64,000 nucleotides of DNA from CAVTJL01 sp963752325 (GCA_963752325.1 CAVVXU010000004.1:1-64000); one strand, 5' to 3'. Shown: positions 51,744 to 60,173, counted from the stretch's first letter. Numbers and translations are program-made. Notes: generated from the sequence alone by a model not told the origin.

Positions 51744-52610
51744 ATGACCCTCGAGCAACGACCCTTCGGCCGCACCGGGCACATGAGCTCGGCCGTCATC
51801 TTCGGTGCCGCGGCGCTGGGCAAGGTGGATCAGGCGACCGCCGACCGGGTCCTCGATCTTCTGCTCGAGCACGGCGTCAACCACATCGACGTCGCGGCGA
51901 GCTACGGCGATGCCGAGCTTCGGATCGGCCCCTGGATGGCGAAGCACCGAAAAGACTTCTTCCTCGCCACCAAGACCGGCCAGCGCGACTATGCGGGCGC
52001 GCGCGACGAGATCCATCGCTCGCTCGAGCGGCTGCGCACCGACAAGGTCGACCTCATCCAGCTCCACGCCCTGATCCATCCCGACGAATGGGAGCGGGCG
52101 CTGGGCAGCGGTGGTGCCCTCGAGGCGGCGGTCGAGGCGCGCCAGCAGGGCCTCGTGCGCTTCATCGGCGTGACCGGGCATGGCTGGAACGTCGCCGCCA
52201 TGCACCGCCGCAGCCTCGAGCGCTTCGATTTCAATTCGATCCTGCTGCCATGGAACTGGTTCTGCGCCCACCACAGCACCTACCCGGCCGACTTCGAGGC
52301 GGTCGTCGCGATGTGCGAGGAGCGCAACGTGGCGGTCCAGACGATCAAAGCCATCGCACGGGGGCCCTGGGCCGCCGGTGCCACCAGGGACCGCTCGACC
52401 TGGTACCAGCCGCTCGAGGACGAGGAGGACATCAAGACCGCGGTCGAGTGGGTCCTGGGGCGACCCGGGATCTTCCTCAACTCGGTGGGCGATGTGGGGC
52501 TCCTGCCGACCGTCCTTCGCGCGGCCGAGGAGCACGGCAAGATGCCGCCGGAGGCCCTGATGGCGCAATTCAGCGGCCGCGCCGGGCTCTCCTCGATTTT
52601 CGGGCTCTGA
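51744..52610 (+). CDS. Aldo/keto reductase-family protein
   Basis: This is a 288-residue (beta/alpha)8-barrel oxidoreductase. The opening 'EQRPFGRTGHMSSAVIFGAAALG', 'GVNHIDVAASYGDAELRIGPWM' (catalytic Asp and Tyr), 'DFFLATKTGQRD' (Lys) and 'LIQLHALIH' (His) give the full tetrad of NADPH-dependent reductases. A strong AAGGAGGAG site precedes ATG 51744. It follows the mannonate dehydratase-like gene in the same direction and may reduce a sugar aldehyde or keto acid in that pathway. The frame is intact. Confidence 0.85.
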   Translation: MTLEQRPFGRTGHMSSAVIFGAAALGKVDQATADRVLDLLLEHGVNHIDVAASYGDAELRIGPWMAKHRKDFFLATKTGQRDYAGARDEIHRSLERLRTDKVDLIQLHALIHPDEWERALGSGGALEAAVEARQQGLVRFIGVTGHGWNVAAMHRRSLERFDFNSILLPWNWFCAHHSTYPADFEAVVAMCEERNVAVQTIKAIARGPWAAGATRDRSTWYQPLEDEEDIKTAVEWVLGRPGIFLNSVGDVGLLPTVLRAAEEHGKMPPEALMAQFSGRAGLSSIFGL

Positions 52611-52625
52611 AGCGGCCCGGGCGCC

Positions 52626-53513
52626 TCAGGCCGCCTGAGGCGCCATCTTGCCGCGGATCTGGGTGCGATGCATGACGCGACGGCTCTTCGGATCGAAGGC
52701 GTCGCGGCGATGCAGGGTCGAGCGGTTGTCCCAGAGCAGAAGGTCGCCCACCCGCCAGCGATGGGCATAGGCGAACCGCCCGGCGTTCTCCTCGACATGG
52801 CTCCAGAGGGCATCGAGCAGCGCCTCGGACTCCTCGAGCGGCATGCCCACGACATAGGCGTTGCGGCGCCGGCCGAGATAGAGCAACTCCTGGCCGCTCT
52901 CCGGATGCCGCACGACGATCGGGTGAGGCTCGCCGACAGAGCGGCGGGGATCGTCCGTGGCCACGACGCCGGCCCGAACATAGCCGCCGGAATTGTAGGT
53001 GCCGTCATGCTTGATCTGGCGGCCGCGCACAGCCTGACGCAGCTTCTCCGGCAGGGCCTGCCACGCTGCCGCCATGCCGTAGAGCCAAGTGTCGCCACCC
53101 TCGGGCGGAACCTCGAGGGCGTAGAGCATCGAGGCGTCGGGTGGGATCGGAAGATAGGACATGTCGGTGTGCCACACCGCCTCGCCGGCCCCGAGGCTGC
53201 CGATGGGCTTGCCGCCGGCGTCCAGCACGTTCGAGACCACATAGACCTCCGGGAGACCCGGCACGGCGGTGCGCCCGTTCTCCATGACGGGCGCATGGTC
53301 GAGCTCGCCGAAGCGCCGGCTGAAGGTGACGAGCGCCTCGTCGCTCAGATGCTGGCCGCGAAAGAGCAGTGCCGCGCGTTCCAGCCAGATCCGGCGGATC
53401 GCCTCGAAGGTCGCCTCGTCGATGTGAGCGAGGTCGACCCCGATGATCTCCGCGCCGACGGCCGATGTGAGCGGGCGGCTCTCGATCGCCACCTCTTCCC
53501 GCGACAGACCCAT
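52626..53513 (-). CDS. TauD/TfdA-family 2-oxoglutarate/Fe(II) dioxygenase
   Basis: This is a 295-residue non-haem iron oxygenase. Iron ligands are His and Asp in 'AVWHTDMSYLPIPP' and the distal His in 'NRSTLHRRDAFDP', with the 2-oxoglutarate-binding Arg after it ('SRRVMHRTQIRG'). The opening 'LTSAVGAEIIGVDLAHIDEATFEAIRRIWLERAALLFRGQ' is typical of TauD relatives. Members oxidise taurine, alkylsulfonates, aryloxyacetates or carnitine precursors. No sulfonate transporter is adjacent, so the substrate is open. It converges on the aldo/keto reductase gene. The frame is intact. Confidence 0.86.
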   Translation of the reverse strand: MGLSREEVAIESRPLTSAVGAEIIGVDLAHIDEATFEAIRRIWLERAALLFRGQHLSDEALVTFSRRFGELDHAPVMENGRTAVPGLPEVYVVSNVLDAGGKPIGSLGAGEAVWHTDMSYLPIPPDASMLYALEVPPEGGDTWLYGMAAAWQALPEKLRQAVRGRQIKHDGTYNSGGYVRAGVVATDDPRRSVGEPHPIVVRHPESGQELLYLGRRRNAYVVGMPLEESEALLDALWSHVEENAGRFAYAHRWRVGDLLLWDNRSTLHRRDAFDPKSRRVMHRTQIRGKMAPQAA

Positions 53514-53599
53514 GATCGCCTCTCCCGATTGGCTCCTCGCCCTCGCATCGGATGATCTATGACCGGCGCGGATCGACAGCAAGGCGGTCCTGCTCGCCC

Positions 53600-53956
53600 T
53601 CAGCGGTGATGATATTGAAGCGCCACGCGCACGCCCTTGAACGAGCGCAGCAGCGTCACGACGCCAACCACCGCGAGCGGCAGCCAGATCACCAGATGCA
53701 CCCAGGCCGGCGGCGACCAGACGATCTCGACGATCAGCGCCCCGAAGACGCAAACGAACCCGACGAGCAGGATCAGGAGCGCGGCCGGTCCGTCGTCCTC
53801 GTCATAGGGGCGAAGATCGAGACCGCAGACCTCGCAAGCGGGCGTCGGCGCCAGAAAGCCCTTGAACAGGTGCCCGCGCCCGCAGCGGGGACAGCGGCAT
53901 CTCATGCCGGCGAGCCAGGGTGACGGCTCGGACGGGACCGCGGAGCGCGATGTCAT
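53600..53956 (-). CDS. DUF983 small membrane protein
   Basis: This is a 118-residue protein with two CxxC pairs at the N-terminus ('RCRCPRCGRGHLF' and 'ACEVCGLDL', a rubredoxin/zinc-ribbon-like knuckle) followed by two membrane helices ('ALLILLVGFVCVFGALIVEIVW' and 'LVIWLPLAVVGVVTLL'). DUF983 proteins are common in Alphaproteobacteria, often near cytochrome oxidase genes, which is not the case here. Function unknown. The frame is intact. Confidence 0.82.
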   Translation of the reverse strand: MTSRSAVPSEPSPWLAGMRCRCPRCGRGHLFKGFLAPTPACEVCGLDLRPYDEDDGPAALLILLVGFVCVFGALIVEIVWSPPAWVHLVIWLPLAVVGVVTLLRSFKGVRVALQYHHR

Positions 53957-53990
53957 GATCGACCACGATCCTGCCGTCGCCGGCGGCGCC

Positions 53991-54893
53991 TCAATCCTCG
54001 GGTCCGAGCTTCACGCCGTTCGCCCGCGCAAGACCGCGGGCGATCGCCGGGACGTAGCTCTCGCCCTCGCCCTGGGCCATGGCGAGGGTGAATGTCTGGT
54101 GGACCATCTCACCCAGAAAGGCGGTGGAGCCCACGGCCTCGGCCAGGTGCGTGTAGTAGCGGACGTCCTTTTGAGCATGCTTGAGCTTGAAGAGCATGCC
54201 GCCCTCCGAGCTGCCCAGAACCCAGGGCATCATCCGCTGGAACACGCTGCTGTTGGCACCGCCCTCGCTGATGACCTCGAAGAGCTTCTCGAGGTCGACG
54301 CCGGCCTTGCTCGCCGTCGTGCAGGCCTCGGCGATCAGGGCCGCCGTGCCCTGGCTGATGAAGTTGTTGACGAGCTTCAGGCCATGGCCTGCGCTGAGCG
54401 GCCCGACATGCCAGATGTTCTCGCAATAGGCGGCAAGGAGGGGACGGATCAGCCCGAAGAGCTCCTCGTCGGCGCCCACTACGCTGTTCAGCCGGCCCTC
54501 CTCGGCCTGGACAGGTGTGCGCATCAGCGGCGCGTCGGCAAAGCGGATGCCTTTTGCGGCCAGGGCCTCGCCGAGACGAAGCGTCGAGGCGGGTTCGGCC
54601 GTCGTCGTGTCGATCACGACGAGGCCCTCGTCGGCGCCCGCGAGGATCCCCTCCGGTCCGAGCACGGAGGCCTCCACTTCGACGGAGGAGGGCACGCAGA
54701 GGATGACCGCGTCGGCACCGCGCGCAAGCTCTGCCGGGGTTGCCGCGAGCGTGGCCCCGCCCTCGATCAGATCGGTCACCCGCCCGCGCTCGCGATGGAG
54801 CAGCAGCGACAGGGAGAAGCCCTTCTTCAGGATGCTCTTTGCCATGCCGTGGCCCATCAGGCCCGCGGCGCCGATGAAGCCGATACGCTTCAT
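53991..54893 (-). CDS. Beta-hydroxyacid dehydrogenase (3-hydroxyisobutyrate dehydrogenase family)
   Basis: This 300-residue NAD(P)-dependent oxidoreductase has 'RIGFIGAAGLMGHGMAKSILKKG' at the start, 'ADAVILCVPSSVEVEA', 'DAPLMRTPVQAEEGRLNSVVGAD' as substrate loop and catalytic Lys in 'SAGHGLKLVNNFISQG'. The cofactor loop reads G-A-A-G-L-M-G instead of the usual G-L-G-x-M-G, an extra small residue. The substrate is a short hydroxyacid, not further defined. It is transcribed with DUF983 (35 bp gap) away from lepA. Confidence 0.83.
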   Translation of the reverse strand: MKRIGFIGAAGLMGHGMAKSILKKGFSLSLLLHRERGRVTDLIEGGATLAATPAELARGADAVILCVPSSVEVEASVLGPEGILAGADEGLVVIDTTTAEPASTLRLGEALAAKGIRFADAPLMRTPVQAEEGRLNSVVGADEELFGLIRPLLAAYCENIWHVGPLSAGHGLKLVNNFISQGTAALIAEACTTASKAGVDLEKLFEVISEGGANSSVFQRMMPWVLGSSEGGMLFKLKHAQKDVRYYTHLAEAVGSTAFLGEMVHQTFTLAMAQGEGESYVPAIARGLARANGVKLGPED

Positions 54894-55088
54894 GTCCTGT
54901 CTCCCTCCGTTGCGCGAGGCTTGATCCATAAAGAGAGCGGGGCCGGCCGAACAGGCGGCACGGCGCATGAGAGCCCCGATAACGGGCGATTGGGTCTTCT
55001 CTCTTGCTGCGGCGATCCGATGACCCGAGACAGCGCCGGCCGGTCGCGGTAAACGGTCGCCGCCCCCATGTCTCCAAACGGCCATCCG

Positions 55089-56886
55089 ATGACTGAGCTT
55101 TCGCATATCCGCAACTTCGCGATCGTGGCGCACATCGATCACGGCAAGTCGACGCTGGCCGACCGGCTGATCGAGCGCTGCGGCGGGCTGCAGGCGCGCG
55201 AGATGACGAGCCAGGTTCTCGAACTCCATGGACATCGAGCGCGAGCGCGGAATCACGATCAAGGCCCAGACCGTGCGCCTCAGCTACACCGCCCGAGGCG
55301 GCGAGACGTACCAGCTCAATCTCATCGACACGCCGGGGCACGTCGACTTCTCCTACGAGGTCAGCCGGTCGATGCGTGCGTGCGAGGGTGCCCTGCTGCT
55401 CGTCGACGCCACCCAGGGTGTCGAGGCGCAGACGCTGGCCAACGCCTATCAGGCGATCGACGCCGATCTCGAGATCGTGCCGGTGCTGAACAAGATCGAC
55501 CTGCCGGCATCGGAGCCCGCGCGCATCAGGCAGCAGATCGAGGACATCATCGGCCTCGACGCCGAGGATGCGCTGATGATCTCCGCCAAGACGGGCCAGG
55601 GCGTGGACGAGGTGCTGGAAGCCATCGTCGCACGGCTCCCGGCGCCCAAGGGCGAGCGCGATGCGCCGCTTCAGGCGCTCGTCGTCGACAGCTGGTACGA
55701 CAGCTATCTGGGTGTCGTGACGCTCGCCCGGGTCCGCAACGGCAGCATCAAGAAGGGCCAGAAGATTCGGTTCATGGGCAGCGGCGCTGCCCATCCGGTC
55801 GACCGGGTGGGCGTATTCACACCCAAGCCCCTTCTGGTCGACGAGCTGGGGCCGGGCGAGGTGGGTTTCATCACCGCCGGCATCAAGGAGATCGCCGACG
55901 CCCGGGTGGGTGACACCGTGACGGACGATCGCCGTCCGGCCGAGGCCCCGTTGCCGGGCTTTCGCCCGAGCCAGCCGGTCGTCTTCTGCGGCATGTATCC
56001 AACCGACGCCAACGACTACGACCAGCTCCGGGACAGCCTCGGCAAGCTGCGCCTCAACGATGCGAGCTTCGAGTTCGAGCCCGAGAGCTCGGGCGCTCTG
56101 GGCCTCGGCTTCCGCTGCGGCTTTTTGGGCCTGCTTCATCTCGAGATCGTGCAGGAACGCCTCGATCGCGAGTTCAACCTCGACCTCGTGATCACGGCAC
56201 CCTCGGTGGTCTATCGGGTGCACACCACCGACGGCCAGGTGCTGGAGCTGCACAATCCGGCGGACTATCCCGATCCCACCAAGATCGACCATGTCGAGGA
56301 GCCGTGGATCAAGGCCACGATCATGGTGCCCGACGAGTATCTGGGCAACGTACTCCAGCTCTGCCAGGAAAAGCGCGGCATCCAGGAGGACCTCACCTAC
56401 GTCGGCAACCGGGCCATGGCGGTCTACCGCCTGCCGCTCAACGAGGTGGTCTACGACTTCTATGATCGCCTGAAGTCGATGACACGAGGCTATGCCAGCT
56501 TCGACTATCGGCTCGACGGCTATGGCGAGAGCGACCTCGTCAAGCTCGACATCATGATCAATGGCGACCGCGTCAACTCGCTGGCGCTGATCGTCCATCG
56601 GGCGATGGCCGAGACCCGCGGCCGGGGCATGGCGGAGAAGCTCAAGGAGCTGATCCCGAGGCAGATGTATCAGGTGGCGATCCAGGCGGCGATCGGCGGC
56701 AAGATCGTGGCCCGGGAGACGGTGAAGGCCTTCCGCAAGGACGTTCTCGCCAAGTGCTATGGCGGCGACATCACCAGGAAGCGCAAGCTCCTGGAGAAGC
56801 AGAAGGAAGGCAAGAAGCGGATGCGCAACATCGGCAGCGTCGAGATTCCGCAGGAGGCGTTCCTCGCCGCCCTCAAGATGAGCTGA
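55089..56886 (+). CDS. lepA: Elongation factor 4 (LepA), one frameshift
   Basis: This is a ribosome-binding GTPase of about 598 residues. G1 is 'AHIDHGKST', G3 'DTPGHVDF', G4 'NKID' and G5 'SAK'. Domain II, the EF-G-like domains and the LepA-specific C-terminal domain follow, ending 'AKCYGGDITRKRKLLEKQKEGKKRMRNIGSVEIPQEAFLAAL'. The frame breaks near 55219, where the conserved 'QVLDSMDIERERGITIK' needs GAC and the sequence has GAAC. In such a conserved, normally intact gene this is best read as an error. ATG 55068 is an alternative start. Alone on its strand here, followed by a convergent small gene. Confidence 0.93.
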
Positions 56887-56893
56887 GGAGCGC

Positions 56894-57202
56894 TCAGAAG
56901 GAATCGAGCCCGCGCCGGCGCCTGCGGCACAGAAAGACGAGAAGGAGCCCCGGAACGCCGAGGCTGATCCAGGCCGGCATGGTGAGCACCGTGAGGATGG
57001 GTGGCCAGAGCGAGGGGCTGAGCCGCTTCTCGATCAGCGCCTGGAAGCCCACAAGGCTGTTGCCGTCGATGGTGTACCAGATCTCCCCGAGAGCGATCGG
57101 CTGGTAGCTGTGGTGGGCCATGAGCGCCATGATCTGGGCCACCCCGGTTGCCGCGGCGACCAGGAGCAGCAGCACCCCGACGACGAAGCCCAATGACCGC
57201 AT
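56894..57202 (-). CDS. Small membrane protein, uncharacterised
   Basis: This is a 102-residue protein with two membrane helices ('LGFVVGVLLLLVAAATGVAQIMALM' and 'PPILTVLTMPAWISLGVPGLLLVFL') and a short loop between them that includes 'HHSYQPIALGEIWYTIDGNSLVGFQALIEKRLSPSLWP'. It ends in a run of arginines. The helix-loop-helix pattern is conserved in alphaproteobacterial hypothetical proteins near lepA in my recollection. Function unknown. It converges on lepA with seven bases between. Confidence 0.65.
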   Translation of the reverse strand: MRSLGFVVGVLLLLVAAATGVAQIMALMAHHSYQPIALGEIWYTIDGNSLVGFQALIEKRLSPSLWPPILTVLTMPAWISLGVPGLLLVFLCRRRRRGLDSF

Positions 57203-57307
57203 TCTCGTGCCCTCGATCGTGTCGGGGCCGCACCTTGGCGAACCGTGCCGGTCCTCGCAACCTGATGTTGCGTGGCCTCTTTCTCGTCGCTAAGGTCCGC
57301 GCCCGCT

Positions 57308-57395
57308 GGAGGGATGGCCGAGTGGTTTAAGGCGCACGCCTGGAAAGCGTGTTGGGGGCAACTCCTCGCGGGTTCAAATCCCGCTCCCTCCGCCA
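57308..57395 (+). tRNA. tRNA-Ser (GGA)
   Basis: This is a complete class II tRNA of 88 nt. The acceptor stem GGAGGGA (57308-57314) pairs with TCCCTCC (57385-57391), followed by discriminator G and encoded CCA. The D arm is 'TGGCCGAGTGGTTTAAGGC', the anticodon loop contains GGA in 'CCTGGAAAG', there is a long variable arm, and the T loop is TTCAAAT. The 3' side is followed at once by AT-richer DNA and insertion-sequence fragments. Confidence 0.96.
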
Positions 57396-57547
57396 ATTAA
57401 TTGCAGAAATGCTTTAGATTTCAGTAGCTTACATACGCATGACCTCACCGATTGCCACTTTAGCTACCACAGCAGGGTTCGGTCATGGGCGCACTTGAGC
57501 AGACACGTGTGGCTATCCGACGGCCCTCATAGCTGGAGCGCCGAGAC

Positions 57548-57890
57548 TGGAGTGCCCCCGCTTGGGTGGACACCGCGTTCACTTTCGCGCAAGGAGTCGC
57601 CCATGCCCAGAACACGCCCTCCTTATGCGCCGGAATTCCGGCGGCGGATGGTCGAGCTGGTCCGCGCCGGACGTGATCCGGCGGATCTGGCCCGCGAGTT
57701 CGAAGCATGATCCGTAGCAGGCGGGTCATCCGACCTGCGCAGTAGCGGCGGTCAGCAGGCCGCCGAGGGGGGCCCAGGGCGATCCGGCACTCGGTTGCCG
57801 GGGCTGACCGGCAGGAAGGCCGCCGGCAGCCCAGGCCGGTCGACCCGGCACTGACGGTTGCCGAACGCGAGGAGCTCATCCGCGAGATCG
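57548..57890 (+). mobile_element. Degenerate IS3-family element (left end and orfA fragments)
   Basis: The left end, about 57548-57573, has the 'GTGCCCCCG...GGTGGACAC' form of IS3-group terminal repeats. A transposase OrfA start follows at ATG 57603 ('RTRPPYAPEFRRRMVELVRAGRDPADLAREFEA'), ending in a stop at 57710. After about 100 foreign bases a second piece of OrfA is readable, 'ADRQEGRRQPRP' then 'LTVAEREELIRE' (about 57806-57890). OrfB and the right end are missing. The element is dead. Confidence 0.65.
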
Positions 57891-57916
57891 CCACGGCCGA
57901 GCGGGCTCTGGCGGCC

Positions 57917-58105
57917 TTGGACGGCAACCGGTGCGACAGTTATCAGAAGGCGCTGGGCATGTTCAATGAGGAGACGCGCGAGGTGTGGGCGCCGGAGGCG
58001 GTCGACCCGGACGAGCCCGAGGAAGGCGGCTATGAGCGTGATGCCGACGGCCTGCGGGAGTTCCTTGGAAGAGAGATGCGAGTCACTACGCCATTCGCTC
58101 GATGA
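57917..58105 (+). CDS. Small acidic ORF between IS remnants, doubtful
   Basis: This is a 62-codon frame, 'NRCDSYQKALGMFNEETREVWAPEAVDPDEPEEGGYERDADGL', that continues the frame of the OrfA fragment upstream without a stop. The product is acidic and resembles no family I know. It might be a fusion created by deletion between two insertion sequences and not a real gene. Confidence 0.25.
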   Translation: MDGNRCDSYQKALGMFNEETREVWAPEAVDPDEPEEGGYERDADGLREFLGREMRVTTPFAR

Positions 58106-58281
58106 TGCCAACCCTGGTCGCCACCCGCCACAACCCCAAGATCAAAGCCTTCTACCAGCGCCTCGTCGCCGCCGGAAAACCCAAGAAGCTCGCGCTCACC
58201 GCCGCCATGCGCAAGCTCCTCGTCATCCTCAACGCCATGCTCAGGAGCAACACCCCGTGGATGCCGGCTCAGACAGCTTGA
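58102..58281 (+). pseudogene. IS110-family transposase, C-terminal fragment
   Basis: The 59 residues 'TLVATRHNPKIKAFYQRLVAAGKPKKLALTAAMRKLLVILNAML' up to a stop at 58281 are the conserved end of IS110/IS116/IS902 transposases. The DEDD catalytic domain and the serine motif upstream are absent. It is a remnant behind tRNA-Ser. Confidence 0.75.
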
Positions 58282-58354
58282 CACGTCAAGACAGTCGCTG
58301 ACTCCCGCTGGAGCTTCGAGGTTGTGCTCAAGCGCATACGGGAGCGCCAGTCCA

Positions 58355-60052
58355 TCAATAGTGCCCGGCGGCCCGCATCATCCGGTCGATCCGCGACTGT
58401 GCGGTGGCAAGGGCATCGGCTGGCGAGGCACCACCCGACAGCATGGCATGCAGATCCTCGCCCAGGATGTGGATGATCCGCGAGAACTCGGCCACGGGAG
58501 GGTGCGGCCAGTGCTGGAGCTGGCCGGTCTTGGCGAGACCATCGACGACCCCGATCACCGGGCCGAGTGACAAGACCTCGGGATCGGCGGCGACGCTGAA
58601 ACGCGGGCTCACCGAGGCGCCGTTCACGGCGATCAGCTTGGCGAGGCTGGGTGAGGTGAGCCACTGGGCCAGGCGCCAAGCCGGCTGGATGCGGCCCGGC
58701 GGGAGATTGGCCGGCAGCCCGATGGCATAGCCGCCCGCCGGTGCTAGGCTCCACCCCGGCCTGCCGGACGGGTGGGGGAGATACCCGGTGCGGCCGCGCG
58801 CGACCGAGGTCGGGTCGAGCTCGAACTCCGCCACCCGCGAGGACCAAGTGTAGCTCATCGCAACTCGACCCCTGGCGTAGGCCTCGAGCCGCTGATCCCA
58901 ACCCATGCCGAGAATCTCGGGGGGCGAGATCTCGATGAGGCCGAGGAGAAACTCTGCCGCCGTCAGGGCCTCGTGCGTATCGAGTGAGGGCCGCAGCGCC
59001 TCGCCCTTGAGCTGACCCAGGTCGACCTGCTCGCCCCGCCGTCTAAGGTGGAGCAGCGGCTGGCCGAAGGCCGCCAGCACCTGGGCATAGGTCTGGCCCA
59101 GCCCCTGGCCGCGTGCCGCGTTCCAGGAGATGCCATAGCGGTCGCGCGAGGCGCACTGTAGCTTCCGACCGGCTTCGCGCACCGCCTCGACCGATCGCGG
59201 CGGCTCGAGCCCGGCCTCGGCAAAGAGGTCCTGACGGTAGCAGAGAAGCTCGGCCGTGGGCTCGATCGGGATGCCGTATTGCCGGCCGTCGAGCTGGGCC
59301 GCCTCCCACGCCGCGGGATAGAAGTCGCAGATGCCGGCTGGCAGGGGATCGAGCAGGTCGTCGAGCGGCATCAGGGCCTCGGCCGCGGCAAGCTCGCCCA
59401 GCCAGGCGAAGGTGAAGCTGACGATGTCGAAGGCCGAGGTCGCGGCCTTCCGGTTCTCGAGGATGGTGCTCAGCAGCTCCTCGAGCTCGAGGACGGTGAT
59501 TTCCAGCCGGCAGCCGGTCAGTCGCTCGATCGTGACCCGGAGGCGAACGATTGCGTTGAAGCTGGGCTGGCGCTTGACGAGCATCTTGATCGGCCCGAGC
59601 CCACGCCCCAGCCCCCGAAGCGGCTCGGGCGGGGCGATGATGCGGGCCGCCAGATAGGCGCCGCCGAAATAGTAGCCGGCCTCGCCGTCGGCCGGCATGC
59701 CCAGGGTCTCGCCCACGCGCGCCTTGACGTCGGCGGCCAGGCTCTCGACGCGGCGGAGCAGCTCGGCCGTGGGCTCGATCGCGAAGGATTTTCCGGTGCG
59801 GCCGCGCGGCCGGCGGAGCAGAAGGCCGGCGCTGAAGAGCTCGCCGATGCGGCGCATCGCCGTGGCGTAGGGGATGCCGCTCGCCGCGGCGAGGCTCGAG
59901 ATCGTGACGAGCCGGCCTGCGAGATAGCGGCCCACGAGGAAAAGGATCATGCCCCAGATCGGGTCCTCGGCGCGCACGCCGAGGCACTCGATCGCCGGTG
60001 CTCGCGTCCGCTCGATGAAGCGCAGCAGCGACTGCAGCTCGGCTCGCGTCAC
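58355..60052 (-). CDS. Winged-helix protein fused to an extracellular-type solute-binding domain, predicted regulator
   Basis: This is an intact 565-residue protein without signal peptide. About residues 25-115 look like a winged helix ('GRLVTISSLAAASGIPYATAMRRIGELFSAGLLLRRPRGRTGKSFAIEP'). Residues about 165-560 resemble family 1 (carbohydrate-type) ABC binding proteins: 'AATSAFDIVSFTFAWLGELAAAEALMPLDDLL', 'GRQYGIPIEPTAELLCYRQDLFAEAGLEPP', 'GRVAMSYTWSS' and 'SLAPAGGYAIGLPANLPPGRIQPAWRLAQWLTSP'. A cytoplasmic sensor using a binding-protein fold is the natural reading. The GTG start has GGAGG eight bases upstream. It is divergent from a hydroxyacid dehydrogenase and aldolase, its probable targets. 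Confidence 0.75.
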   Translation of the reverse strand: MTRAELQSLLRFIERTRAPAIECLGVRAEDPIWGMILFLVGRYLAGRLVTISSLAAASGIPYATAMRRIGELFSAGLLLRRPRGRTGKSFAIEPTAELLRRVESLAADVKARVGETLGMPADGEAGYYFGGAYLAARIIAPPEPLRGLGRGLGPIKMLVKRQPSFNAIVRLRVTIERLTGCRLEITVLELEELLSTILENRKAATSAFDIVSFTFAWLGELAAAEALMPLDDLLDPLPAGICDFYPAAWEAAQLDGRQYGIPIEPTAELLCYRQDLFAEAGLEPPRSVEAVREAGRKLQCASRDRYGISWNAARGQGLGQTYAQVLAAFGQPLLHLRRRGEQVDLGQLKGEALRPSLDTHEALTAAEFLLGLIEISPPEILGMGWDQRLEAYARGRVAMSYTWSSRVAEFELDPTSVARGRTGYLPHPSGRPGWSLAPAGGYAIGLPANLPPGRIQPAWRLAQWLTSPSLAKLIAVNGASVSPRFSVAADPEVLSLGPVIGVVDGLAKTGQLQHWPHPPVAEFSRIIHILGEDLHAMLSGGASPADALATAQSRIDRMMRAAGHY

Positions 60053-60106
60053 GGTTCTTGCCTCCCCGGACCGTGCGGCCCGCCCTTATCCATATTGAAT
60101 AACTCG

Positions 60107-60122
60107 ACCGTTCCGCAACGGT
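60107..60122. promoter_or_regulatory. Perfect palindrome in divergent promoter, candidate operator
   Basis: ACCGTT-CCGC-AACGGT is a perfect dyad between the regulator (leftward from 60052) and the 2-hydroxyacid dehydrogenase (rightward from 60174). An AT-rich patch ATATTGAATAA lies directly beside it and could be a -10 region. It is the likely binding site of the adjacent regulator. Confidence 0.5.
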
Positions 60123-60173
60123 GATGGCGGGCGCATAGTCCCGCCTCAGAAAAGGCCGGGGAGGTATCGCCGG

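Noticed and set aside
54109..56598. Open frame of about 829 codons on the minus strand through lepA
   Set aside because: It is the mirror of lepA and the hydroxyacid dehydrogenase. Its product has no recognisable motif, and GC-rich DNA commonly keeps the antisense frame open.
57396..58354. Complete integrated island at tRNA-Ser
   Set aside because: No integrase and no repeat of the tRNA end were found in the window. Only insertion-sequence fragments are present.
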